From: Chenopodium formosanum
Lineage: Eukaryota; Streptophyta; Magnoliopsida; Caryophyllales; Amaranthaceae
DNA: 64,000 bases
Direction: 5' to 3'
Assembly (NCBI GenBank): GCA_024500155.1
Contig: CM044880.1
Span: 5,766,001 to 5,830,000, forward strand
Shown here: piece after piece, positions 1 to 11,007 of the stretch
Layout of the letters: each line of letters opens with the position of its first letter
Numbering within the stretch: the first letter of the stretch is position 1
Position numbers and translations under genes: made by a program
The notes under the pieces: generated by a model
The model's input: only the letters and a program-made list of their open reading frames with translations
What the model was told of the DNA's origin: nothing
Databases searched by the model: none

Positions 1-631
1 GTAAAAAATTGAATCTCGTAGCATTGTAATTGAAAAAAGAAAGTTGAGAATACCAACCGACGATGAACAGTTTGCAAAGTCATGATGATGATTATTGCGC
101 TGAGAAGTAGTGGCGACGACAGTTAACGTGTAAACGATGGCGTTAGAAGTTATGGTGGACTGATATAGTGGAGTGACTTAAGTTGTACTGTACTCTATAT
201 TAACTGAAAAAAATGATGACAAATACAATGGAGCCCAATTTATCGATTAACGAGATAAGTTTATCTCAACGCATGTAACCTCCGTTAACTTTTAATTGCA
301 ACTTTGGAATATTTTATATCTCACAATCACCGCTTGTGCAGGAAACCCCAACTTCACCAATTCAAAGAAACACGTACAAACCCGACGCTCCATTTGATTG
401 GTCATTCAAGCCACCGCCGTTATTAGCCAAAATCAGCCACCGTCGTCGTTAGCCAAAATCAGCCACTTCCGTCGTGCTGCTAGAGTTGTTCGCCTCCTTC
501 GTTTATATTGCCAAGTTTGCCCCCTCATTTATATTTTGAACATGATAGGTTTATCTAGGAGATAAACTTGAATTCTCTCGTGATATTCCCACTCGGACCA
601 AGACATGACTTTTCCTTGTTCTGTCATAGGG
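1..631. other. No gene recognised
   Basis: No coding region is supportable. Bases 350-500 are less AT-rich and contain a short direct repeat (gttagccaaaatcagccac, twice, about 415-465). The rest is ordinary AT-rich intergenic DNA. Confidence 0.5.
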
Positions 632-633
632 GT

Positions 634-1646
634 CGGGTGTAAATAATCTAAGCCAGTCAATAAACTATTCGGGTTCGAGCTCAGTTGAAGATTGTTCAGA
701 AACAACTCTTAATTCTTAAATTTGTTAATAATCTATAACATAATACTAAAACAGACACCGGGAATGACACATGTCACTTCCTGATGTCGTTTTTCCCCTC
801 CAAAAACCACTTTCCTGAAATAAATATATTCTAACTTGATTTTTCTTTTTATATCTGTTTGATCGACAACTCATGGAAGACAATAAAATTATATATATTT
901 AATTTATATATTATAATAGAAATTAAAGATTCTTATTAGTAATATCAACATTATTTGCTTAAAATGATTTTTTTATAATATATTATTATCAATGGATTTA
1001 ATTTATAGTACGAAATTTTAAAAAAAAATATTTACATTATATTGCATCAAATTGACTTTGACTCATAAATCTATAACTATAACTATATACTGTATTGTAT
1101 TATATTATATTAATATTAAAGATGAAACCAGGAATGACATGCATGTATCATCTTCTTTTCAAAAATTTCCTGCCATTTTTCTTTTTTTTTTTTTTTGGCC
1201 AAAGGTTCTTAGAGAATGTTTAATACTCCCTAACTATTTGGTATTTATATTTCATTTATACACACTCAACAAAAATAATATTATTTTATTTAATACTATG
1301 CAATAATTAAACTAATAATAAACAATGAAAGTTACCGTGCATGGCACGGGACCTATTCTAGTTAAGATTTAATTCTTAGGTTTATAATTAGGATTTAGTA
1401 TTATGCTAATTTTGAGATTTTCAAATGTAAAAAGTGCAAATCTCGTTTATTACTAAGCTCGCTCATTTATCGACTTGTTTATTTGTTCACAAGCCGTTCG
1501 CGGACATGTATTGTACTATATAAGCCGAGGTTGAACAGATTTTTAAGCTTGCTTGAAAGCCCAGGATCGTGCTCGGACTCGCCTTAGTTAAATGAAGTTG
1601 AACAAGAACAAGGTAATACTCGACTCGGCTCAGCTCATTTACATCC
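634..1646. mobile_element. Probable hAT-like non-autonomous element, split by a Helitron
   Basis: The ends look like a degenerate inverted repeat: ggtgtaaataatc near 636 and its near-complement gatgtaaatgagc near 1644. Interior arms on both sides are rich in 'gagctcag/ctcagctc'-type sequence, as in common plant hAT MITEs. The Helitron at 732-1361 sits inside. I could not find a clean 8-bp target duplication, so the limits are approximate and the class is inferred. Confidence 0.35.
732..1361 (+). mobile_element. Non-autonomous Helitron
   Basis: It starts with TC after an A (731) and ends with CTAG before a T (1362), the A|T insertion preference of Helitrons. A perfect 6-bp-stem hairpin, CCGTGC-atg-GCACGG (1335-1349), lies 8 nt before the CTAG end. 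There is no Rep/helicase coding sequence, so it is non-autonomous. A second 'accaggaatgacatgcatgt' start-like segment near 1125 suggests an internal duplication or nesting. Confidence 0.7.
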
Positions 1647-2021
1647 ATACGTTGTTTATCGAGGAATTTTGATTTCTTTTTGTGATTTTCAGTAAAATTG
1701 TAAAAAAAAAAAAAAAAAAAAAAACATTCAAATGAGCTTTTATTTCATACCCGACAAGGCTAAACACTACATGGGCTTAATTGCCTTAACATGATACTCA
1801 AACAGAAAGATACATATAATGTTTTATACACACAATGCTAATAAAACGTATGAAAATACAAATACCATAAGCTTATTAAAGAGAAAAAAGGACAACCCTA
1901 GCAAGACGAAAGGCGTAAAATCAGCAAGACTCCTAACCATAGAACAAAGGGTTGGAGCTTAGTTCATATTCATTTTAGTAGGCTTGGTAGAAAAAAAGGG
2001 CTTGTTCAAAATCTTCTGCAA
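1647..2021 (-). other. 3' flank of DUF2775 copy 1
   Basis: This is the likely 3' UTR and downstream DNA of the DUF2775 gene at 2022. Bases 1735-2000 can be aligned by eye with 20795-21045, the flank of the DUF2775 pseudogene. Shared blocks include 'acatgggctta' and 'actcaaaca'. A poly-A run lies at 1700-1724. A degraded, out-of-frame fourth copy of the protein repeat can be read just beyond the stop codon. Confidence 0.5.
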
Positions 2022-3298
2022 TCAACTGAGTAAAAGGTAGGAGCTTGGTTCAAATTTATCGGCAATCAATTTCTTAGATGTTGGCTCATCACTTTGGTAT
2101 TTGTCGTAGATTAAAAAGTTGGAGCTTGGTTCAAATTCATCGGCAATCAACTTCTTAGATGTTGGCTTATCACTTTGGTATTTGTCGTAGATTAAAAAGT
2201 TGGAGCTTGGTTCAAATTCATCTGCAATCAACTTCTTAGATGCTAGCTTAACAGACGATTTCACTTCATTATTATTGACATCTTTAATGAGACTTTTATC
2301 TGCTTCTCCCTTCTCATGGGCTTCATATGCATTTATAGAATCTTTGATAAATTCAGGAATGGGCTGCTCATTCATTACCTCCGTCCAATATTTAGCTAGG
2401 TCTTTCCTCCCATTAATTGGGCCTGCAAACTGTTCATCGTACCTGAGTTAGGATTAAAAAGAAATACTACTCGAATCAATACAATACTAAAAAGAGCATT
2501 GTAGGTTTGGGTTAGAGCTGTTCATGGACTGGTCAACCCGCTAAACCCGCCCAACCCGGCCCGTAAAATAAGCGGGCTTGGACAACCATTTTGAAAAAAT
2601 TGAAAATTTGGGCGGGTTAAGCCCGGCCCGTTAATATAAATGGCCGGACAGTACAAGACAATATGTACCGTGGGCTAGCTCGTCCGGCCCGTTTATTTCA
2701 AAAAGTAATAGTTTAATGATTTTTTACTTAGTTGATTATGTAGTATATTTTAGAAAATAAATACAAAGTGACTATATTGGACACTAACCTATTATTAGCT
2801 ACAACTATTTATTTCAATTTAATATTTAATCATTATACTTGTATTAAATAAGTTCATTCTTTCCTTTTTTTTCATTAATATATGTCACAAGTTAAATATG
2901 TTTTTTTCTAGTATCATTAGTGATCAAGAAATTTTTAAGATAACTAAATCGAAATAATATTAACATATGTAAATGATAAAAAAAAAAAAAAAAAATTAGT
3001 GTTAGATATATGTAAAACAAATATTTTAGGCCCGTGAGCCCGCGGGCAAGCCCGGCCCGTTAATAGAGCGGGCTTGGACAATTTATCAAGCCCGCATAAA
3101 AAGGCTCGGATTAGCTACAATTAGCCCGTTAAACAAAAAATGAATTATAGGCCCGACCCGTTTCCCGTCCAAGCCCGCAAATGATCACCTCTAGTTTGGG
3201 TGGAAAGGGCAATTGCACAATAACTTGTTTTGCAAAAATTCCATGCGAATCAATACAATACTAAAAAGAGCATTGTAGGTCTTATCATTATATAACTT

Positions 3299-3330
<32 letters not shown>

Positions 3331-6300
3331 AATGGATATATATTATGAAGGACTCCCTCCATTTCATAATAATCCTATATATTGTTTACTTGTATCGATG
3401 TAAAATTTTATTATAAGTATTCCCTCTACATTTTTTAAGTAAAACATTTATCAATGGAGTATCTTCAATCTCACATTGACATACTTCACTTATCAGGCTT
3501 GCCAAAGTAGCTAGAACTTGATAATTAATAACTCTAATTCTCCATAAGTAAAAGTTATATATTACGATAATACTTATTGAGATTATTCTAACAAGATCTC
3601 ATACGATAACATATTTTTTATTTTTTTTTTTTACATATAACTCACAAACTACAATCAAAGGAAGGTTGGTTGTAAATTGTGTAAAAGTCAAAACTGGTCA
3701 AGTAAAAAAGAACGGAAAAACTATAGAATTTGGATATCTATTCTACTCCCTTTGTAGTTTTTTAAAAATTAAATAAGACGTTTCTCCGGTGCACGTATGC
3801 CAATGCAAAACTTTAATTTAAATTAATCAATAATATCTTTGATTATCAAAAAGTAAACACTATAACATTTGTAAAGTTATAAACTTTTCTAAATCAATTA
3901 TTTGTTAAAACGGATTAGGTAAATAGTGTATAAAATCAAAATTAAACATTTTGCTTAAAAAAATAGAGAGTACTATAAAAAAAGATAAATCTAACTCAAA
4001 ACTTCCTCATTTAGAGGGTTAATATGGGAAAACTATTGATGTAGGGAGGTACTGAGGTTTTTTTTTTTTTTAGATGGAGTGCTATAATTAAAGGATTACA
4101 CTTTTAAATTAATTTAAAAGTACTTATGGCTCCTAGATTATAACAAATCTTTTATAGTGGTAATATATGAGACATATTTATGCTTAAAGAAATTATTATA
4201 CTTCATATTAGACATGACTATAAAAGTAGAAGTAATACAAGTGAACATTATGTGAGAAGATATTAACTAGCTAGAGTAAAGCCCATGCAACGTGTTCTTC
4301 ACAAAAAACTGTATTGGGAGATGAGTGAGGAAATACCAATATATTAAATCATTATATACGGGTGCAATGTATAACCAATTCAACAACACGAATAAAGAAA
4401 TAAAATTTGGGACTTTTTTTTTTTTTTTTTTTTCTAAATTAGACTTGAAAAAAAAAGGTGGAAGGATTAAAATTAAAGAGAGAAAATAGAAAGGTTGAAT
4501 TGATAAGGGTAGATGATGAAGATGAAGTGTAAGAAAAGAATTAACAAAGATAATAAAAAAAAATAAAAAAAAAAATAAAAAATAGAAAATATAAGAAGAC
4601 ATGATGTGACACCTTGATTTGAAAAAGAAGATTAGGAAGTGTAGTAGAAAGGGGACATGTTAATCTCGGATCTAGTTTTTAAATATTAAGTATAGAGTTG
4701 TATTGGACAAGGGAAAAAATGCATATATTTAGAAAATAAAATAATTTGAAAATTCTGATTCAAATTAAAGTTGGATTGGAAAACTAATTTAACTCATGAA
4801 TTACAAAGTATTATACTATGAAATATTATATTCCTTCTATTTCAATTTAGATATGCATCACTTTATAAATCACGACTTCCTAGGTAATATCTAAAGATGA
4901 AAGAGGTAAATCTATATATCAATCTATCAATAACTATATAGTGAAAGACACAACAGTAATGACATGTGTCATCTCCTGGTATATCCTTTGTTTTTTTTTT
5001 TTTTTTTTAAAAAAAAATAATTTAATGGGAAATTTATTCAAAGAAACTATTTGTAAAATTTAAAAATACTATATAATAACAATGATATTTAACTTTTTTG
5101 TATATTTATAATGACATTCAATTAACTAATACGGAAAATATAATATTTGTATGATATTATTAAAGAATACAATCTTTTACTATAAGTTTTTGTGTGGAAA
5201 ATACAATTGAGATTGACAAAAGTTAATGACTAGCTAGAAACAAGATATTACAATATATGATCACTGATAAGTATGTAGATATAGATTTTTTCGTATTCCT
5301 TTCCCTTTTTATATTCTTCTTTCTATTGTTTTTTTAGGATTTTTTGTTTTTTATTCCTACAATAAATTTTAATCTTTATTATCTTTATATATTTAGCTAC
5401 TATAGATTTTCTTATACAAAAACTTTTGTATACACCCGATTTACACTAATTTTATTGTACATCGAGCAGTATAAGGGTAACTTTTACCTAATTTAGGGTA
5501 ACTTTTTGCCTTTTTTTGGGTAACTTTTAACATAATACAATTTTTATATAAATAGACAATGAGAAAAGTTTTATAATGGTAATTTAATTACATTTAATCA
5601 CAAATAATTGATTTTTAGTCATTTAAAATGTGATTCTTTACTAATAATTTTTATTTGTATTGAATTACTTTTATGCATATTAGGGTAACTTTTATTTATT
5701 TTAGGGGTAACTTTTGATCAATCTAGTCTATCTTTATAGTGGATGTACAATAATTATTGTACACCCGATTTTTTTTTTTTTAAGTTTGTGTTTCTTATAT
5801 GGTTGAAACATTAGAATGTCAATTAAACATGATATTCCATGTTTCATTATGTCAAATACTTTGTTTTTGTCAATGATAAATTTAGACAATTTATATATTA
5901 TATTCTACCAATTAAATACGGTATAACATCCAAAAAAAAAAAAACATTATTCGATAACAAATAATACGGAGTAATAATAACTGTGCATGACACGAGACCT
6001 ATCCTAGTTAACCTATATTAAAAGCAATCCTTTCCATGACACTTGTCATTACCTTGTGAAAATTTTTGCCTGCTTTTTTTTTTGGCTTTTTTAGCTTTCT
6101 TTTTTTTTTTTTTTTTTTTTTTTTTTTGGCAAAATTTTTAAGTAAACTATTTATACCTTGTGATATTTTCTTTCCCATTTAACAATTATATTCCATATAT
6201 ACCCAAATAAAATATTTATGAATATCTTTTATATACTTTAACAATTACACCACAAATTTAGCTAATCATATCTGTAATTTCTTTTATATATTTTATCGTA

Positions 6301-9300
6301 AAATTATATCCAAATGGAATTCTAAACTAACTTTTTTTTTTTAATTTTATGAAACCTATTTAAATCTATCCAACGTGGCATGACACTTGGTAAAAAGTTG
6401 AAACGCCAAGTGTCACTGCCTCATGATCTGGCTAAAAGTTTAGATGATTATATCTTGTGAATTAATTATGAAATGCGACAAATTTAATTAGTTAAATAGA
6501 CATATAATCTAATGTAGTATGCATATGACATGAACTTATTGCATTATTATATAAAATTTTATTTATTTATTTATTTATTTTTAGTTTCTGTATGATAAGT
6601 ACCCATAACTGATGCATGTGTAATTGTCTAATGTGTTTTGAGGTTAATATATTAATTTAATTTCATATATAAAGGGCGTGTTCGGCTCTAGCTTTTGAGT
6701 AGTTTTTAGGTAGCTTTTAGTGGTTTGACTTATTCAAACCACTACATAGAGAAAATTATGAGTGTTTGGGAATGTAGTGGTGGAGGTAGAGTTTAGTGGT
6801 TCAAGTAGCTTTTGTGAAAAGTTAACATTATTAACTTTTGTGAAAAGCTAGGTACCTGTTGAATTTTCTTCTATTTTTTTAGAATTTTACTGCTAACAGC
6901 TAGTTTACCAAATACTCATACTGAATTATTTATTTTCACAGCTAACAGCTAATAACTACACATACAACTAACATCCACCATCACAGCTAACAGCTCCTCT
7001 ACGGCTACATTTTGCCGAATACGCCCAAAGACACTTAAAATTCATAATTGTTTAATTATGTATTCTATCGAAAGTTCAAAACCTGAATTATACAAACACA
7101 TGTATCATTAAAAAAAAACATTAATTCGTAATAGTTGAAAAACCACATAAATTAAATCATAAACTAATAAATAAATAATAATAATGATAGCAATAATTAT
7201 ACTACTACAAGATGATAATTGCAAGAATTATATGAAAAAAGGTCACTAAGGAAACTTTTATAATGAAAACATATAAAACCGCTCTTGAATTATAAAGCAA
7301 GTTAGTTCCTTTTGTAACGATAATTTTGCTTTACATTCTTGTATTTTGTTTTTACTATAACATCGTCATATATATTAATAGTTGAATATATGTATTAACA
7401 ACTATACTGTATATTTCGAATATCTATATGTAATCATAATAATCTATATTATACTTTATACTTCTTCCGTTTTCTTCCAAATGCAACACACCTTCATTAC
7501 ACTTACTTTGAGGACAAATTAAATTAAGCAATGTCAATGGACAAATAATTCAAAATAATTTACACACGTAAAATATAAATAGATGCATTTTTAAAAGTAA
7601 TTTTTTACAAATACAGACACTTAGGGCCTGTTCTCATTGACTGAACTGAGCTGAACTGAATTGAACTGAACTAAACTGAAATAAAATGAATATTTTATAA
7701 GAGAAGGAAATTAGGAGCTGAACTGAACTTAACTGAACTAAACTGAGCTGAACTGAACTGAACTGAATTTCAACGTAAAAGAACATGCCCTTAATTATAG
7801 AATGGGGAGAGTAAATATTATTTGCATTTAAAGTTGGTTGACCACGGCGGCCCAACTAGTATGTAAAAAATGGAATGTTTTCGTTACTCTAATTACACTT
7901 GAATTAGTTGAATATGTTGTTCAAATAAGTAAAAAACATTTGAATATGATGTACCAAGATGTGTCAAAAGACTCAAAACCAAGCTAACCCAAAATTGATC
8001 CAAAAAAATATTAAACTCAAATCACAATTTGTATAAACACTAATTATTTAGCTTGAGTACTCAAATTTACAATAGATATGACCTGACCTCAGTAAACCCA
8101 ACTCAGCCGGACACTTGAATTGATATCTCTAGATGCACATTTACACGTTTGTAAGAGAATTTAAGTATTTAACCTCATTCAATTATAAACTAATCATTGA
8201 TAAGTCATAAGTTAGGTCCACTTCACCTTATTTTTGCTGAATTGAAATTATTTTTACTGAAACAAAATTATATTTGCTGAACTTAAATTATTTTACTGAA
8301 ATTAAATTAATTTTATTGAACTGAAATTATTTTTGCTGAATTGCTGAAATTATTTTTGCTGATTCTATATTATAATTATTCTTTAAGAAAACTAAATTTT
8401 ATTGAATTGAAATTATAATTTTTACCGAACTGAACTTATTTTTACTGAACTGAAATTATTTATTTACTTAATGGAGTATTATTTTTTTAAGATAAAGTGA
8501 ATAGAGCCTTAGTATCGAAATTTTGAATTTAAAATCAATCTGAAATAACTTTTAGTATATAAGTAACTAAAGCTTTATTGTAAAAGCCTTGGATATACAA
8601 TGTAAAAGTTAGGACTACATAAGTAAGTGTAATTCCATACTACAGAATACACTACTCCGTATCAGGGGCGGATCTATTAAGGTGCACAGTGAGTCACGTG
8701 ACTCACCAGCACACGAAAAAAAAAAAAAAAAAAAAACAACAACAACAACTAAGAGACCTCCTATTACAAATAGGCGGTCTCTTTTCTGTTTCTATTTGAG
8801 ATTAGCCCACTGTCAGTTTTTTTAATATCAAAGAGACCGCCTATTAAAATATCAGATAGGTGGTCTCTTTGTTGCTGCTAGATAACAGGTTTCTTTTTGT
8901 CAGAATAATTTTTTGCGCTGCTTCCATATTTCATTAAAGAGACCTGTTATATTTAATAACCGGTCTCTTAAGTTATCTAACTTTTTTTTTATTTTTTATA
9001 ATTCTTGTTTTTAAGTGAAAAATCATAAAGTTAGTTTAATGTAATAGTTTTATAGTATGTATTTTTAGATCCTATTTTTGGATTGAAATCATTTTGGTGA
9101 AATATATTTTTTTTTTATATATAATTTTTGAATTGAAACAAGTGATTAATTATTGATGGTGACTCATAAGTTCGAAAATCCTGGATCCGCCACAGCTCCG
9201 TATACCGTATTATAATTACTATTAATGTACTACGTATATAGTTATTGTGAATTACTCCGTATGTGAAAAGAACATTTGTACGGAAAAGAAGCAAATAAAA

Positions 9301-9366
9301 GCATAAGAAAATTACCAAAATAATAGAGAGAAGAACTATGAACATGATGCTGATGTTGCACTTCAT
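2022..9366 (-). CDS. DUF2775 / organ-specific protein S2-like, copy 1
   Basis: Proposed CDS is complement(join(2022..2429,9316..9366)), 152 aa. Exon 1 encodes 17 residues (MKCNISIMFIVLLSIIL), the core of a signal peptide, and ends at a GTAATT donor. Exon 2 opens after ...gaacag in phase 0 with FAGPINGRKDLAKYW, the same eight-residue spacing to K-D as copies 2 and 3. The conserved N-terminal block (YWTEVMNEQPIPEFIKD) is followed by three 27-residue repeats of the SKKLIADEFEPSSNFLIYD type. These match the family's repeated D/E-F-E/D-P-x-x-N motif. The family is secreted and plant-specific, and its biochemical function is unknown. The 6.9-kb intron is packed with transposons, so splicing over this distance is inferred from matching exon structure. 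Exon 2 is otherwise open. The gene could be poorly expressed or already dead. Confidence 0.65.
2040..2252 (-). repeat. 81-bp tandem coding repeat in DUF2775 copy 1
   Basis: Units start at 2040, 2121 and 2202 (period exactly 81 bp, 27 codons). The two full units differ at only a few bases. They encode the DUF2775 repeat and keep the reading frame. Confidence 0.85.
2513..3193. mobile_element. Non-autonomous hAT element
   Basis: It is flanked by a perfect 8-bp target duplication GTTTGGGT (2505-2512 and 3194-3201). Terminal repeats are imperfect: tagagctgttcatgg against the complement of the right end, tagaggtgatcatttg. The ends are GC-rich with many 'aagcccggcccg' words, while the centre is AT-rich. 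There is no transposase. It lies in the intron of DUF2775 copy 1. The ends resemble those of the coding hAT element at 24360-28119. Confidence 0.8.
3202..4922. other. AT-rich intron DNA with MITE debris
   Basis: This is intron of DUF2775 copy 1. Fragments of 'ctccctcc' type (near 3353 and 3420) look like broken Stowaway-like MITE ends. Long T and A runs occur at 3299-3320, 4418-4433 and 4555-4580. A 111-codon minus-strand frame at 4267-4602 is poly-T/A translation (F/L/K-rich) and is not supported as a gene. Confidence 0.4.
4923..6007 (+). mobile_element. Probable non-autonomous Helitron
   Basis: Its 5' start, TCTATCAATAAC, follows an A and aligns with the start of the Helitron at 732: both have '..gacac...aatgacat/ac-atgtg/c-tca' within 50 bp. 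The 3' end is an imperfect hairpin, tgtgcatgacacg, followed by acctatcCTAG and a T. There is no coding sequence. The 5' boundary is by analogy. The body includes short dispersed repeats of 'gggtaactttt' (5470-5720). Confidence 0.55.
6012..6470. repeat. Helitron-related fragments
   Basis: The segment starts with another Helitron-like 5' end (cctatattaaaagc with a nearby 'catgacacttgtcat'). Its right part, 6300-6450, matches the terminal part of the repeat units at 16172-19864: the 'atctatccaacgtggc', 'gacacttgg' and 'ggctaaaagttta' blocks. A T run lies at 6098-6127. It is probably nested pieces of two Helitron families. The limits are approximate. Confidence 0.4.
6674..7026. mobile_element. 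MITE with GGGCGTGTTCGGC ends
   Basis: Terminal inverted repeats are gggcgtgttcggc (left) and gccgaatacgccc (right), 353 bp in all. Inside are repeated 'agctaacagct'/'agctttt...' words and no coding sequence. Flanks read AAA on both sides, consistent with a 3-bp target duplication of PIF/Harbinger type. A hAT origin is not excluded. Confidence 0.65.
7027..7623. other. Intron DNA, nothing recognised
   Basis: AT-rich DNA between two MITEs within the intron of DUF2775 copy 1. A fragment at about 7460-7590 ('cttcttccgttttcttccaa...') looks like a decayed Stowaway-like end. Confidence 0.4.
7624..7790. mobile_element. Tourist-like MITE, GGGCCTGTTCTC family
   Basis: The element is 167 bp flanked by TTA (7621-7623 and 7791-7793). 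The left end is gggcctgttctcattgactg and the right end is agaacatgccc. The body is a run of ctgaactgaa words. The same family occurs at 21101, 30256 and 39216. Confidence 0.8.
8215..8508. mobile_element. Tourist-like MITE
   Basis: It is flanked by TTA (8212-8214, 8509-8511). The ends are ggtccacttcaccttat and the imperfect complement ataaagtgaatagagcc. The body repeats 'ctgaaattatttttactgaa'-like words. It has no coding capacity and lies in the DUF2775 copy 1 intron. Confidence 0.7.
8663..9195. mobile_element. hAT MITE with three internal hairpins
   Basis: It is flanked by a perfect 8-bp duplication CTCCGTAT (8655-8662, 9196-9203). The ends are caggggcggatc (left) and ggatccgccacag (right). 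Inside are three successive inverted repeats, each bounded by GAGACC and GGTCTC (about 8751-8783, 8832-8870, 8938-8969), separated by unrelated sequence. It sits only 121 bp downstream of the end of exon 1 of DUF2775 copy 1, inside its intron. Confidence 0.85.
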
Positions 9367-9490
9367 ACTTGCTTCGGAGTAAATCAATAAGCTAATATAA
9401 GGTAGCTAGTGAGTTTAACTTGAAATGATTTTTTTTTTTTTTTTTTTGGTGAAATGATTTTGTTTGTGAAGGATAGCTGACCCCGATCTT

Positions 9491-9500
9491 CTATTTATAG
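9491..9500 (-). promoter_or_regulatory. TATA box of DUF2775 copy 1
   Basis: On the minus strand it reads CTATAAATAG, about 125 bp before the ATG at 9366. Copy 2 has the identical motif at a similar distance. Confidence 0.6.
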
Positions 9501-9686
9501 GGAGAAGACCAAGTAAACAGACAAACAATCAATAATGCAATACACTTATACACACATCAATGCACGAAATAATTACACTGTAGAATGGGCCAATTGATCG
9601 GAAAATAAAAAAAAACCTTTTGTGACAGTTTGGTAAAAAAAAATATATATATAATCAGGCGATATTTGGGTAAATAAAATTGAAAA

Positions 9687-9882
9687 ATGTTATATATAAC
9701 CCTTAGGGCTACATATAAGCATTAAATTTACACGTGAAAATCGTAAAAAGTTAAGAAATCATCAAAATATAATCACTAATAACACTGATTTACGTGTGTT
9801 TTTGTCACAAATTCCTAATTTTATACAATTTTCAAGAGTATATTTAATGCTTGTATATAGCCCTTAGACTATATATAACATT
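9687..9882. mobile_element. Palindromic MITE-like repeat
   Basis: It is a foldback of about 196 bp. The left arm, tgttatatataacccttagg followed by gctacatataagcattaaatt, is mirrored at the right end (aatgcttgtatatagccctt, then actatatataaca). No genes. The class is uncertain. Confidence 0.6.
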
Positions 9883-11007
9883 ACCCAATAAAAATAGCTC
9901 CGGCGACAACTAAGCCCATAAATTGATCGGACTTTCATTTAGGTAATGTGTACAATTCACATGAAATTTACATAATAAAGGCTGTCGTTTTGGGCCGGGT
10001 GTACCATGCTCATGGTACACCCGGGTGTACCAATCAATAATTACAATTCACACTCGTTTTTCGCGTTTTATCCCCCTTGTTTTCATATTTTTCCTCCTAA
10101 TTAATTTTCTTTACTTAAACTACTCTGTTCCATGTGGCCTGTATTTCTTCTCTTTTGCCCTCCATTTAAGATTTAGAAAGGCTGGAAATTAAAGGAGAAG
10201 ATGAGACTGTTCAATTTTCTTTAAAATACAGCGTAAGTAAATATGCCTTCCATCAAGCAGCAATTAGTTCATAGCAAATGGTAACATGCAGAGAAATGGT
10301 AATAGGGAAATTTTAGAGATGTAAGTATGTAACCAAAATCAATCTTGGATCTCTTGGCTATCAGAAAATCTGCAACTCTCCTCTACCATGATAACTCTAT
10401 ACCATGGAATGTGATCTTCCCCCGCTGCCTCAAACTATTTCTCTTAAAACTCCGTAAATGGAGAAATAGAATAAGTATTTAAAAACGAAGGGAGTATTCC
10501 TCCTAAACAATCAATTAACCAGTGCACGTGGGCTGTTTCTAAATATTTTTTCTCAAAAAAAAAAAAAAAAAATGCAATTCAGAAAGTCCAAAGCCCCCTC
10601 CAATTGCCTGGACCCCACCTCCTAAAAATCGATTGTGATGCCTCTTTCACCCAACCAACCTCCCCTGCTGCTTGTGCTGCTAACCAAAGAGGTGAATGGA
10701 TGGAAGGTTTTACTTGGAAAAGCTTCTATCCTTCGGCATACTAAGCTGAGCTGCAAGCCATTTACTTAAGCTTAAAGTGAATAAAACAACATAATTGGAG
10801 AAATTTGATCCTCAGTACAGATTCTAAACGCGCAGTTGATGAAATTCTGTCAGATTTGTTACTTGTTACAAAGAGTATGTAAAATAATGGTTTCCAGCTA
10901 GAAAATGGTGAGAGATGAAGATCTTCCATTGAAAAAGCAGAGGGATAGGATAAAGAAAAAAATTATGAAGCTTATAACTTATTCATGTGGATACCTAAGT
11001 AAGTACT
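9883..11007. other. Intergenic, one short palindrome
   Basis: This separates the DUF2775 copy 1 promoter from the next MITE. A hairpin with a perfect stem, cgggtgtaccatg/catggtacacccg, lies at 9996-10023, followed by a second ggtgtacc. It may be a transposon end. A poly-A run lies at 10554-10571. No gene is supportable. Confidence 0.4.

Noticed and set aside
4267..4602. 111-codon minus-strand open frame
   Set aside because: Translation of T/A runs giving F, L and K only; not a plausible protein.
9115..9387. 90-codon minus-strand open frame read as a single membrane protein
   Set aside because: Only its MKCNISIMFIVLLSIIL part is real, as the DUF2775 signal-peptide exon. The rest is intron and MITE read-through.
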